Source: Ichthyophonus hoferi (lineage: Eukaryota > Opisthokonta > Ichthyosporea > Ichthyophonida > Ichthyophonidae). From it: DNA of 10,352 nucleotides. The notes below the pieces were generated by a model. That model was not told the DNA's origin, searched no databases, and saw nothing but the letters and a program-made list of their open reading frames with translations. The stretch covers positions 3,199 to 13,550 of the forward strand of contig NAOQ01000822.1 of assembly GCA_002751075.1 (NCBI GenBank), in the 5' to 3' direction. Position numbers and translations under genes: made by a program. Positions 1 through 8,109 of this stretch are shown in pieces (position 1 is the stretch's first letter; each line of letters opens with the position of its first letter).

Positions 1-37
1 ATATGTATGTATGTATGTATATATGTATGTATGTATG

Positions 38-71
<34 letters not shown>

Positions 72-89
72 TGTATGTATGTATGTATG
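1..89. repeat. (GTAT)n microsatellite
   Basis: A nearly pure tetranucleotide GTAT/ATGT array with a few TATA interruptions fills the left edge. It probably lies in the intron upstream of the first visible exon of the DUF155-type gene. The long Met-Tyr-Val-Cys frames through it are products of the repeat and are not genes. Confidence 0.95.
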
Positions 90-218
90 CCCCTACACCT
101 TCACGCATCCTCCCCCTCTCTCTTCTATATTCATGGCAGCTGCTTCAGCACTTCTATCCTTGGATTTTAACACGTATATTAAAATATATTATACTATCTC
201 ATTGGTGTACACCAACAG

Positions 219-690
219 TTGTGCAAGAAATGATGAACATTCTTAAAGACGAGCAGCATCAATTACATGGTAGGTTTAATTTTTGCCCGTGGCGTCTATT
301 GGTTATCACTCAATTTAATTGCATTTTAATTTTAATTTTAAAATAGCTCCAGCACACTCATTTCTACTTTTATCACTCACTTAAATTGTATTTTAATTTT
401 CAAATAGCTCTACCCTCCTTTTATCCAATGATAATTCACTCTTTAATTTGGTTAGGTACATACATACCATTGTACTATTATCATATTATATTATTGCAAC
501 AGTATACATACTATTATGCATACACACACATAACAGCAATATGCTTTTAATTAACTAATCTATTTTTATTCCTCCACTCATATAACAAGGTGAAAAACTG
601 GAGTGGATTGTGATTTGGCTAATAGTAATTGAGATCATTATCGGATTGGTTGGCATAATTTCCTCATTTGTATTACATTTCCAGGTATGA
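219..690 (+). CDS. 3' end (last two exons) of an RMD1/RMND1 (DUF155) family membrane protein, partial
   Basis: Two exons are visible. Exon A is 219-269, between acceptor ACCAACAG and donor G|GTAGGT. Exon B is 590-690, after acceptor ATAACAAG. The intron splits a Gly codon (phase 1), so both exons read in one frame. Exon A encodes VQEMMNILKDEQHQLH. Exon B continues with EKLEWIVIWLIVIEIIIGLV, a hydrophobic segment, then a short tail ending HFQV and a TGA stop at 688-690. The LEW-(I/V)(V/I)-x-LI-x-(I/V)E pattern next to a C-terminal transmembrane helix, after a helical stretch, is the hallmark of the DUF155 C-terminus. Human RMND1 of this family sits in the mitochondrial inner membrane and supports mitochondrial translation; yeast RMD1 is a relative, and which branch this belongs to is unclear. 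The upstream exons, with the rest of the domain, lie outside the window. A further splice at CAG|GTATGA (684/685) is possible, but the stop directly after it makes 590-690 the likely terminal exon. Confidence 0.68.
270..589 (+). other. Last intron of the DUF155-type gene
   Basis: This 320-base AT-rich intron has donor GTAGGT and acceptor ATAACAAG. Its left half holds a two-copy tandem repeat (304-about 430). No other coding signal is seen. Confidence 0.65.
304..430. repeat. Two-copy tandem repeat, period 67 bp
   Basis: TATCACTCA starts at 304 and again at 371. Each copy continues with a variant of TTTAATTGCATTTTAATTTT and then AAATAGCTC. The copies are diverged and differ by small indels. 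The repeat lies in the intron of the DUF155-type gene. Confidence 0.75.
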
Positions 691-733
691 GAGGGAATGG
701 GAGAGGGAGAGAGAGGGAGAGGGAGAGGGCCGG
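690..733. repeat. Purine-rich (GAGAGG)n tract
   Basis: A GAGAGGGA-type polypurine run begins at the stop codon of the plus-strand DUF155-type gene and lies in its 3' UTR. The minus-strand frame across 555-761 is a shadow of this tract and of the exon. Confidence 0.85.
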
Positions 734-1514
734 AGTGTAAGCTTAAAGATACTTTGAACACACGCTTACTATATATATATCTGTATTTCTATGTCTGTTC
801 TAAAATGTTAAAATATAAGGGTATTTTCCATTGGCTGTAAGAACATTCTTCTTTTTAAAATTAGGCTCGACCAATAGTATTACGATGTTATATTATTATA
901 CTAGATAGATGTGTGATTCTTATCCAATCGATAACCATATATATTGTATGTACACAGTTTTAACCACTAACACTGATTTCTGCAGCCTAAACCATAACTG
1001 CTTGGCCTGGGATCTACCATAAGACTTTTATTCGTATGTTTTTATTGGTCTATATAATTAAATAGACGGGGGTAAAGGGGCTATATGTTCATTTCTTTAA
1101 ATAAAATACATTACTTATACATTATATATGTAGTGTTTAATATAAGCGCTATAAGTTATATATTTTATCCCGAGTTTAATTTTTAACGAGCTTGTTTGGT
1201 TGGTGGACGGGAAGATGTATGGAGGATACACCTGTATAGGTGTAGTTGGTTATTCTTATGTAAATTGCTTTAATTTGAATAGCCTATAGCCTAAAACTGG
1301 TGTCATTGTTATGGGCTCGTAAGCATGATATCCTGTGTGATATTTATAAATAATGATTGGCTAAGAGTATTAAAGTAGCGTCTGGTAATGAGGATTATTT
1401 AATATTTAATTAGTATCTAATTATTACCTTGTTATCAAATATTAGATAGGTAGATAGATTTATGCTAATGAAAATAGCAACAGTAATCAAGTTTATGCAT
1501 TTTTATTTAAGTAG
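691..1514. other. Intergenic/3' UTR region without a recognisable gene
   Basis: This AT-rich stretch contains frequent stops in all frames. It should include the 3' UTR of the plus-strand gene. ATTAAA at 1057-1062 and AATAAA at 1100-1105 are candidate poly(A) signals. I see no conserved coding, tRNA or element signature. Confidence 0.6.
1100..1105 (+). terminator. Candidate poly(A) signal of the DUF155-type gene
   Basis: AATAAA lies about 410 bases after the stop codon. ATTAAA at 1057-1062 is an alternative. The hexamer is common in AT-rich DNA, so support is positional only. Confidence 0.35.
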
Positions 1515-1882
1515 ATATGTATATTTACTTATTAATAGCATACACTATATAAAAGTCACGTGATCCAATGTAGGTATGCACCACACCAATCACACCGGTC
1601 CATTTTCATGCAGATAGATGATGATATTCCTCCAATTACTTTACAACAACTGGACGTGTTGCTTATATAAGAATAGCACAGCTGGGTTTGGCTGATATTA
1701 AAATCTAATATTAAACTTTAAAAGTTATCGTATATATATAAACGATATGAAGTCAAGCGATTCAACCTAGGTATGCACCGGCACCACACTACCCTACTAG
1801 CCCCATGTCATGTAAATGAATGATAATCCTTCAATTACATGACTTTACAACTCGGGTGGTGTTTTGTTTCTGTTTTATAGTA

Positions 1883-1892
1883 TTTATTTATT
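1883..1892 (-). terminator. Candidate poly(A) signal of MANF
   Basis: Two overlapping AATAAA hexamers on the minus strand lie about 235-245 bases after the MANF stop codon. None is nearer, so a 3' UTR of roughly 260 bases is plausible. Support is positional only. Confidence 0.45.
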
Positions 1893-1912
1893 AATATCAT
1901 TGAGACATCCTG

Positions 1913-1917
<5 letters not shown>

Positions 1918-1944
<27 letters not shown>
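1918..1944. repeat. (TA)n microsatellite
   Basis: An uninterrupted run of about 13 TA dinucleotides in the MANF downstream region, just before the third copy of the larger repeat. Confidence 0.95.
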
Positions 1945-1947
<3 letters not shown>

Positions 1948-2126
1948 ACGTGATCCAACCTAGGTAGATAGATATGCACGCCTGCATGCACCACACTACC
2001 CTACTAGCCCCATATATGTAGTTACATGGGTCATGTATGTAGACAAAATGCACATGAGAAGGATGTATAGATGATATCATATAGCAAGATATTCCAGCAA
2101 TTACATTATTTCCTTTCTTTCTTCCT

Positions 2127-4470
2127 TTACAACTCGGTATGTTTCAACTTAAGAGCCTCTATGCGTCTAACATAATCGCCCTTTTCAACGCACCCATCAC
2201 ACTTCTCATCCCATTGGGAAAGGATTTTCTTCAGTTCTTTTACTCTGAGCTTTTTAAGATCCACGGTCTTGAGATCAACTTTTCTCTCTGTTGGGTGGAT
2301 GGGGAAAATGGGATTAATGATTGGTTATATGTGGTATGATAATGACCCAATAAAACGAGAGAAAAAGTGGGTGTTGGGTGGAATGAGAAGATAGGATTAA
2401 TGAGTGGTTGCATATAACATAATACAACACATAGTATGTGGTATGATAATCTATGATAATGTGCCAATGGGAAAAAATAAGAAGAAACCTCCATCAATAC
2501 TAATATAACTTTAGATGATAAACTTTTAATAATAAGCCAATAAAACTAGAGCAAAAGTGGGTGTTAGGTAGTGGAAGGGAAGATATGATTAATTGGTGGC
2601 TATATATAAAGTATATGATATGAGAATGAGCGATTGGAAGAAAACTTGAGAAAATACGACCAATACAATCATACAATACACTATAATTCCAATGCCCCCG
2701 CCCCTATATATACTCCGGTACCACATATACCACATACCAAATTTGAGATCACACACGGCACCGTTTGTTTTCATGAGCTTCTCACAGATACGTTCAGCTG
2801 GAAGGCTATTCTTCATAGGTGTAGATATTTCTTTGATCATACGTGTGGCACTATCTTTACTACCACCAATATAGTAGCACTGAGGAGAGAGGGGAGAGCA
2901 CAGGTGTTACTATAGTATAGTGTTGTTATTATATTATTAGGATTTAGTTGTTGATAAAATAGATAGATAACCCTACATATAGTTTTATCCATGTTTAATA
3001 CAATATTGGCGTAACAGAAAAAGAAAAACAAGACAAATTCCTACTGCTTCCTATTTCTTATTATTTCTCCCTAATAGCCTTTTATAACTCCTTTAATACT
3101 TATAAGGTCCTATCAAAAACGCGAACTAATTATATATAGACGAACTATTATTAGTTAGTTAAAAATAAATAACTGGATATTTTTGTATGGCGTATGTATA
3201 TATGTCTGAACGTGCAAATAGTGTGGTTGATTGTGTTTAAAACAGCAGAAATATAATAATAGTAATAATAATAATAATAATAATGATACACTACACTAAT
3301 ATACTATAACATAACAACTATACTATACTGCACTATACTCTACTATACTACAACGACCCAATATTTTTCACTTCACACAGGCAATAGGTTAAGTAGAACA
3401 TGTAATTATTACACACCCATCTCTCCTCCTTGTTTTGTGATGGCTTTAAGCTCGCACAATACTTCTCAATAGCACCCTCAATCAGAACCTCATCCTTTTT
3501 AATATCAGGGGTCAGAGTACCAACAATACTGTTGACAGCGGCTAAGCAAACTGTAAACAGAGGGAGAGAGAAAGAGGGGAGGCGGGTGGGGGGGGTAAGA
3601 AGGAGTAAGGGAAAGGAAAAAAACAGAATTTCTTCGGGTATTTTTTTTTCATATATGGTTCATGCAATTTTAATATATATGGTGAGATAACTGCTTTACT
3701 AGGATGTAACTATTAACAGAGTTAAATTATAATGATTTGATAAACTCCAATTTAAATCCACTCTGGTTCTTGGAACAGAACAACAAAGTTAATATATATA
3801 TGGACACTATATTTGTATACGTATAATAATACATAATACAACATGGAAAGGGAAAGGCAGAAAGAGATACAACTAATATACGTAGAAATAAGAAATGTTC
3901 ATGTTCATATATTATTCATAAGTACAGAATAATACTTAATTGTGATAATATCTATCACATGAGCTTGTGTAGTAGGTAGGTTGAAGTGCAATACATATTC
4001 AATTTTTTCATGTCCGAGATGTTTGGCTAGATTTATCGTTTAGTTTTTGAACAATAAAAAAACATGCGTACTAAAATACAAACGTTCTTCTCCATTAAAA
4101 AGAAAGCGGTCCAGTTTGTTATGTATTGTTGTATTGCTATCTAGTTTCTAGCAGTAAATACAACTATATATATGGATATAAACGTAATGACCAACAAGAT
4201 GTTAATAGAATATTGCCTCATAAATTTTAATTAGCTATCAGGTTGTCACTAGGAGATTTAAATAAAAACGATCAACATAGGTACTATGTCCAATCATAAA
4301 CAGTGCGGAAATAATTACGGTATATACACCAAGAAAAAATAATGTTATATATATATATATATATCTCCTGTGATAAGCGGCTTACCTTCGCATTGACCTT
4401 CCTTAAGCTTGGCCTCCACACCCACACTAAGGGCCAAGGCAGCGACAAAGATAGTAAACAATGACTGCAT
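2127..4470 (-). CDS. MANF: MANF/ARMET (mesencephalic astrocyte-derived neurotrophic factor family), complete, four exons
   Basis: Coding exons on the minus strand are 4470-4386, 3550-3417, 2879-2738 and 2287-2127. They total 522 bases, or 173 residues plus TAA; human MANF is about 180. All introns are GT-AG (phases 1, 0, 1). Residues 1-20 ([20 protein letters not shown]) form a signal peptide. The saposin-like N-domain starts at CEVC (27-30), with C60 and CYYIGG from 74. ICEKL (104-108) and CDLK (116-119) follow. The C-terminal SAP-like domain contains [20 protein letters not shown] (124-143) and the CXXC pair CDGC (150-153). All eight family cysteines (27, 30, 60, 74, 105, 116, 150, 153) are present. 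The protein ends HTEL, a KDEL-like ER-retrieval signal comparable to human RTDL. Family members reside in the ER lumen, bind the chaperone GRP78/BiP, protect against ER stress and can be secreted. The open frame, full cysteine set and clean splice sites indicate a functional gene. Confidence 0.97.
2288..2737 (-). other. MANF intron 3
   Basis: This 450-base phase 1 intron has donor G|GTATGT at 2737 and acceptor CCCAACAG|AG at 2288. It is largely built from a degenerate three-unit repeat and holds no other gene. Choosing this acceptor keeps the protein collinear with the family (CDLKFERKVDLK). The next AG, two bases downstream, would break the frame. Confidence 0.9.
2290..2640. repeat. Three-unit degenerate tandem repeat in MANF intron 3
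   Basis: Related units begin near 2290, 2345 and 2537. Shared blocks are CCAATAAAAC, AAGTGGGTGTT(G/A)GGT, GATTAAT(G/T), a GTGGTTATAT-like block and TATG(A/G)TA(T/A)GA. Units two and three are the most similar. The first unit abuts the 3' splice site of the intron. Confidence 0.65.
2880..3416 (-). other. MANF intron 2
   Basis: This 537-base phase 0 intron has donor TGG|GTGTGT at 3416 and a good polypyrimidine tract before acceptor CTCCTCAG at 2880. It contains an (AAT)n run (about 3252-3285) and a CTATA/ACTAT-rich run (about 3288-3352). No gene is seen inside. Confidence 0.92.
3252..3352. repeat. (AAT)n followed by (ACTAT)n microsatellites
   Basis: About ten AAT units are followed by an imperfect CACTATACT/ACTATA pentamer-like array within MANF intron 2. 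Confidence 0.85.
3551..4385 (-). other. MANF intron 1
   Basis: This 835-base phase 1 intron has donor G|GTAAGC at 4385 and acceptor GTTTACAG at 3551. It splits the Val codon of CEVC. Its 3' end is an unusually long pyrimidine tract of about 70 bases (purines on the plus strand, 3562-3630). The rest is AT-rich, with (TA)n at about 4345-4364 and no recognisable gene. Confidence 0.92.
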
Positions 4471-4796
4471 TTTTCTAGAATATAATATAAAAAACAACAA
4501 TAAATCACAAAGGAAATATGCAATCGAGGATCAGAAAGCCAGCTTAAGCTATTATATTCATTGTTCGCCAAATTAGATACGTGATATATGTGTACTTATA
4601 TAATGTTAAACCTTTTAAAATGCATTATAATGATTGTAATACCAATAATATGACTAGAAACTACAGACACTTTTTAAACAATATTATTTTTCTATTGGGT
4701 GTATTACATTGGATAATATAAGGTATTTTAAAACGCTTGCAATTATTTAGCGGTTTAGGAATTTGTAATGAGCCAATCGCTTTACAGTACGTATGC
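4471..4796 (-). promoter_or_regulatory. MANF 5' UTR and proximal upstream region
   Basis: This AT-rich region lies upstream of the MANF start codon. A TATATAAG-like box lies on the minus strand at 4602-4595, about 125 bases before the ATG, so transcription could start near 4570. I found no clear ER-stress element of the CCAAT-N9-CCACG type, although MANF genes of other animals are induced by ER stress. No coding region is seen on either strand. Confidence 0.3.
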
Positions 4797-5114
4797 CGGG
4801 GTATTCAAAAGAGCTATTTATGATGGTTGTCATGGTATATTAATAGATATACCATGTATTATGGTTATATTTATCTATATATATTAAGTAACTTTATTAA
4901 TTAAAAACAATTAAATATTAAATATAATTAATTATATTAAATAAAATACAATTTTTGCGGGGTATTTAAAAAAATTATATGTGATTGTTGTCATGGTATA
5001 TTGATATAGATATACCATGTATTATATATATATATATATAGGTAACTTCATTAATTAAATGCAATTAAAGATATTAAATATAATTGGCTATATTAAATTA
5101 TATTAAATTTGTTG
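4797..5114. repeat. Two-copy 161-bp tandem repeat with internal palindromes
   Basis: CGGGGTATT at 4797 recurs at 4958 (offset 161). The copies stay alignable through TGTCATGGTATATT, GATATACCATGTATTAT, a GTAACTT(T/C)ATTAATTAAA block and ATATTAAATATAATT. Each copy holds CATGGTATAT and its exact reverse complement ATATACCATG, at 4831-4856 (loop 6) and 4992-5019 (loop 8). A shorter diverged third partial may follow at 5115-5160. Confidence 0.85.
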
Positions 5115-5280
5115 AATACAATTAACTTTACTAATTACAACTGGCTTTATTAAGTACAATTAGCTTTTTAAAGTACGATTATGCTGAGACCATTATTTCT
5201 CATTGGAAATCGTACTCGCAAATGATTCATTATTCACGATGATTCCTGATTTTATCAATGTGCAAACAATTTCATGTTTA

Positions 5281-5390
5281 GATTATTGGTTTTCACGTCA
5301 TCTAGTTCTGTAGGACTTCAGATAAGTCGTAAGACAGTGAGAAAACTTCTGACGGACATTTGTCTGATATCGAAGAATCTATTTCTAATA
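5281..5390 (+). repeat. Left LTR remnant (3' tail of U5)
   Basis: Bases 5312-5362 match 10302-10352 at 47 of 51 positions, at a constant offset of 4990. A gapped match extends left to about 5281. The LTR should end at 5390, directly before the primer-binding site. To the left the similarity to the right LTR fades, so this copy is much shorter than the right one (at least 682 bases), or is unrecognisable there. Confidence 0.8.
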
Positions 5391-5424
5391 GGGTTATGGG
5401 CCCAGCACGCTTCCACTGCGTCGC
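5391..5424 (+). other. Primer-binding site for an initiator-Met tRNA half molecule
   Basis: GGGTTATGGGCCCAG followed by CACGCTTCC is an exact 24-base complement of animal initiator methionine tRNA, from the 3' side of the anticodon stem through the anticodon loop into the D arm. Agreement with the human sequence continues to about 31 of 34 bases. Drosophila copia uses GGTTATGGGCCCAG at the same place, primed by a 5'-half fragment of this tRNA. The longer complementarity here is notable. The position just after the LTR repeat fixes the LTR boundary. Confidence 0.92.
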
Positions 5425-6520
5425 GAAAAACGCCAGCGACAAATCCAGCCGCAACCAAACAGACAAAAAAGTCTGTCCAACAATCAAGTACACCAAAACC
5501 AGCCCAAAAAGTAGGTGATTTCAAGAGACCACCACAGATAAAACAAAGTCAGAAACTACACAAACTGCAACGGTTTCTTCTAAATCTTCGGAACCACGCA
5601 ACATGCAACAAGGTAATAGTATTCCAATTCTTATAGACCCTGCTATTGTATTTAGAGGAGGGGAGAAAGACACAATCTCCTTTAAACAATGGGCAGATAA
5701 GCTCACTGTTTTATTGAGACTTGGTAGGTGCTTAGACAAGATACATATACCACCATCAGAAGATAATCGTTTAGATCCTGATAATGTGACATGCAAGGAA
5801 AGTCAGGCACGTTACTATCTTAGTAATGCAATAGCCAGTCCTCAATTGGAAGTAATCGGTTGAAGACCTGACCATTTTTCATATGATACTTGGGTCGCTT
5901 TAAATGACAAATATGATTCAAAACAATTGCCTTCAGCTTCTCAACATTATATGGAATGGTTCATGTGTAAACCTGGACCACATGAAATGGGGAGCAAGTT
6001 TTTAATATGAGTGAAAGCGATCACAGGGTGACTGGTTGGAGCAGATCTAGAACAGAATCTACCTCAAATTCTTCCTTTGGCAATTGTCAGAATGAGGGAG
6101 GCCAGGCATCTAGAAAGAGATGTTAATCAGTATGTATCATCAAATCACGGAAGAGAAACACTGTCAGAGTTTGAAGAATATTTTATCTTTCAAGACTCTC
6201 AAAGATAGCAAGCGATTTTATTGAATTACTTATTCAAGTTTCACATTAGAGAAATCCTAGAAATGATCTAGGATATACTTCAGTCGTTGAAGAATGCAGA
6301 CTTTGTATGGGTTTGCACTCTCAAAAGGATTATCCATTGCTCAATGATTTAAGAGCAATATCAATGGATTACAGAAAAAAAACATCCATGGACAATGGTG
6401 AAAAAGAGGTAAAAAATAAAAATGAAAAAGAAACAATTGGGAAGGACACAGAATACACAGCTATTAACCACGTTTTATATGTAGCTACAGCCAAAATGTC
6501 TTCATTCATTCCAATATTTT
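5425..6520 (+). pseudogene. Retrotransposon gag region (fossil)
   Basis: This region runs from the primer site to the protease and is where copia elements carry the capsid/nucleocapsid domain. A Lys/Thr/Gln/Pro-rich stretch comes first (about 5425-5590). A helical, Trp-containing segment follows (about 5603-5863), with a weak resemblance to copia-type Gag. Near 6295-6340 there is a CX2CX4H cluster that looks like a nucleocapsid zinc knuckle. The reading is broken. Assignment rests mostly on position; similarity at residue level is weak. Confidence 0.7.
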
Positions 6521-6800
6521 TATCAGAATCGACAGGTTTTATAGTTGATGGCGGCTCATCAAGACATATTCATTTTAATAGAGATAATTTTTAGGATTTA
6601 ACTCCAACCACTTCTCTAGTAGGATGGGCAAACGATATAACTAATCAGAGTCATAGAGTTGGGAACATTAGACTAGAATTAAAAGTTGGAGGTAAGACAA
6701 TACCTGTCTCATTAAAAAAATGTCCTTTATGCTCCTGATGTAAAGGCAAGTCTTTTTTCCATTAACGCACTTAGAGGCAGAAGAATTATGACGGTATTTA
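6521..6800 (+). pseudogene. Retrotransposon aspartic protease region (fossil)
   Basis: A segment at about 6536-6575 reads FIVDGGSSRHIHF. It resembles the catalytic turn of copia proteases, whose usual form is a hydrophobic residue, Asp, Ser/Thr, Gly, Ala/Ser, then Ser/Thr and His. It sits between the zinc-knuckle-like cluster and the integrase zinc finger, as expected. This is a fossil fragment. Confidence 0.75.
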
Positions 6801-7790
6801 GGATGATAGGGTGACAATTTACGACAATCCCCAAGTTGTTTTCCAGGGAAGTGCCAAGGACAGTATAATTTATCACCTTAATGCAACGATAATTAAGCCA
6901 GAGATCAAAGGAAGAGCTTTGGTTTCTTATCAGGTGATGCACCCCCGTTTTATGCATCCAAGTCTAGATGTATTGAGAAATACTATAAAAATTCATGGTT
7001 TATAAGAAGAGGGTATGCCAAAATTAGATTGCGAAGAATGTAATAGAAGTAAAGCACAAGTTCTTTCATTTCCCGCATGTAATGAAAAGGCAACAAGAAC
7101 TTTTCAACAGATACATTCGGATTTATCAGGTCCTATAAAAGAACATTGGCTAGGTTTTAAATATGTGTGCACGTTCATAGATGAGTATACACATTTTACT
7201 ACTATCTTTCTTCTTAAGAATAAAACAAATGTCTTAGTATCCTTTAAGGATTACCTAAGAATCAACACCAACAAGTATTGTAATACTTGTTTAGAAACAT
7301 TGATGATGGATAATGGTAGCGAATACATTAATACAGAGTTTGATAATTTCTTTAAGAAGAAAGGAATTCAGCATCAAACCGTAGTACTATATCACCCTCA
7401 ACAGAATGGAGTAAGTAAAAAATTGAATCAAACTTTATTTGCAATGGTTCACAGTTCTTTAATTGAAGGTGAACTTTTCTCAAAGTATTGGGATGAAGTT
7501 GTAAGATCAGCAGCTTTTACCTTAAATGTACTACCGTCAAAGAGTATTGAAAAGGAGAAGATTCCATGGAGACTCTAGTTTGGCACGTCACCACCCACTT
7601 TCAGATTAAAGGCATTTGGGTGCAAATGTTTTTATTATGTCCACACAAAGAAAGAAATCTCACCAAGAGGAAAGGAAGAAACATTTTTAGGGTATCAATT
7701 AACAAAAAATGCGTTTCAAATGCTAGACTACCAAACCAAGCCAATTGTTATATCAAGAGATGTTTGTATTTTTAAAGATTATTTTCCTTT
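6801..7790 (+). pseudogene. Retrotransposon integrase region (fossil)
   Basis: The HHCC zinc-binding (gag_pre-integrase) module lies at about 6930-7065, with HPRFMHPSL and CEECNRSKAQ. The catalytic rve core follows at about 7095-7590, with the HSDLSGP and MDNGSEY blocks that carry the two aspartates of the DDE fold, then the HPQQNG block. The C-terminal part (about 7605-7790) shows the copia-type GCKCFYYVH, TFLGY and VISRDVCIF blocks. Family integrases insert the cDNA into host chromosomes. Fossil. Confidence 0.92.
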
Positions 7791-8109
7791 ATATCGATCA
7801 TCAAATTCAGAGCCAAATTTTATGAAAGACAATTCTAGAAAAACAGGATCCGATAAAGTAATAAGGAGAATCTCTGGTCTTGAATCGACAATAGGGGAGT
7901 TAACTGTTAAGTTAACAACTAAGGGGAAGCAAAGCATGTTTTTGGATGTCCACATAGAATCGTTTAAACTCAAATCAAAAGAGAAGACTAGTAAGTATGC
8001 TCCTGCCATTATGTGTTCAGGTTACAAGTACAGTAATGATCCTTTTACAAACCCCGCACTTCATGCAATGGCTCTACCCAGTGTGACAGGGATAGGTAAT
8101 CCCAAATCT
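7791..8109 (+). pseudogene. Integrase-reverse transcriptase linker (fossil)
   Basis: This polar, Lys/Ser-rich stretch joins integrase to reverse transcriptase, as in other copia polyproteins. It has no recognisable domain of its own and overlaps nothing else. Confidence 0.6.

Larger units (their letters stand above)
1515..2141. repeat. Three-copy degenerate direct repeat reaching the end of the MANF coding region
   Basis: The repeats are anchored by GTCACGTGATCC at 1555 and 1945 and its variant GTCAAGCGATTC at 1752. Each is followed by a variant of CCTAGGTATGCACC, then CACACTACCCTACTAGCCCC in copies two and three, a CAATTAC block, and TTTACAAC at 1640, 1844 and 2126. Copies are spaced about 195 bp at the left anchor; copy three is longer. 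TTTACAACTCGG is shared by copies two and three, and in copy three it holds the MANF stop codon and the Glu-Leu codons before it. A run of about 13 TA units (1918-1944) precedes copy three. Confidence 0.8.

Noticed and set aside
7-346. Two overlapping frames of 79 and 111 codons starting in the GTAT array
   Set aside because: They are translations of a microsatellite and an intron. The only supported coding piece inside is exon A (219-269), in the DUF155 frame.
2139-2339. Plus-strand frame of 66 codons
   Set aside because: It is antisense to MANF exon 4, which matches the family residue by residue on the minus strand.
3290-3352. CTATA-rich array considered as a CRISPR-like or promoter array
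   Set aside because: The units are 5-8 bases with no spacers. It is a plain microsatellite within an intron.
4284-4571. Minus-strand frame of 95 codons over MANF exon 1
   Set aside because: It uses a different frame from exon 1. The exon 1 frame gives a signal peptide and splices cleanly into CEVC.
5170-5209. Possible further left-LTR similarity (TCATTGGAAAT at 5199-5209 and 9722-9732)
   Set aside because: The exact match is only 11 bases with no convincing flanking alignment. This can occur by chance in AT-rich DNA.
5391-5424. Fragment of an initiator-Met tRNA gene on the minus strand
   Set aside because: Only the D-arm-to-anticodon half is present and no acceptor stem or T arm follows. 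Its place right after an LTR tail makes it a primer-binding site.
5274-5636. Plus-strand frame of 120 codons across the LTR tail and primer site
   Set aside because: It is not in the frame that corresponds to the open frame of the right LTR and shows no family resemblance. It is treated as a shadow within the fossil element.
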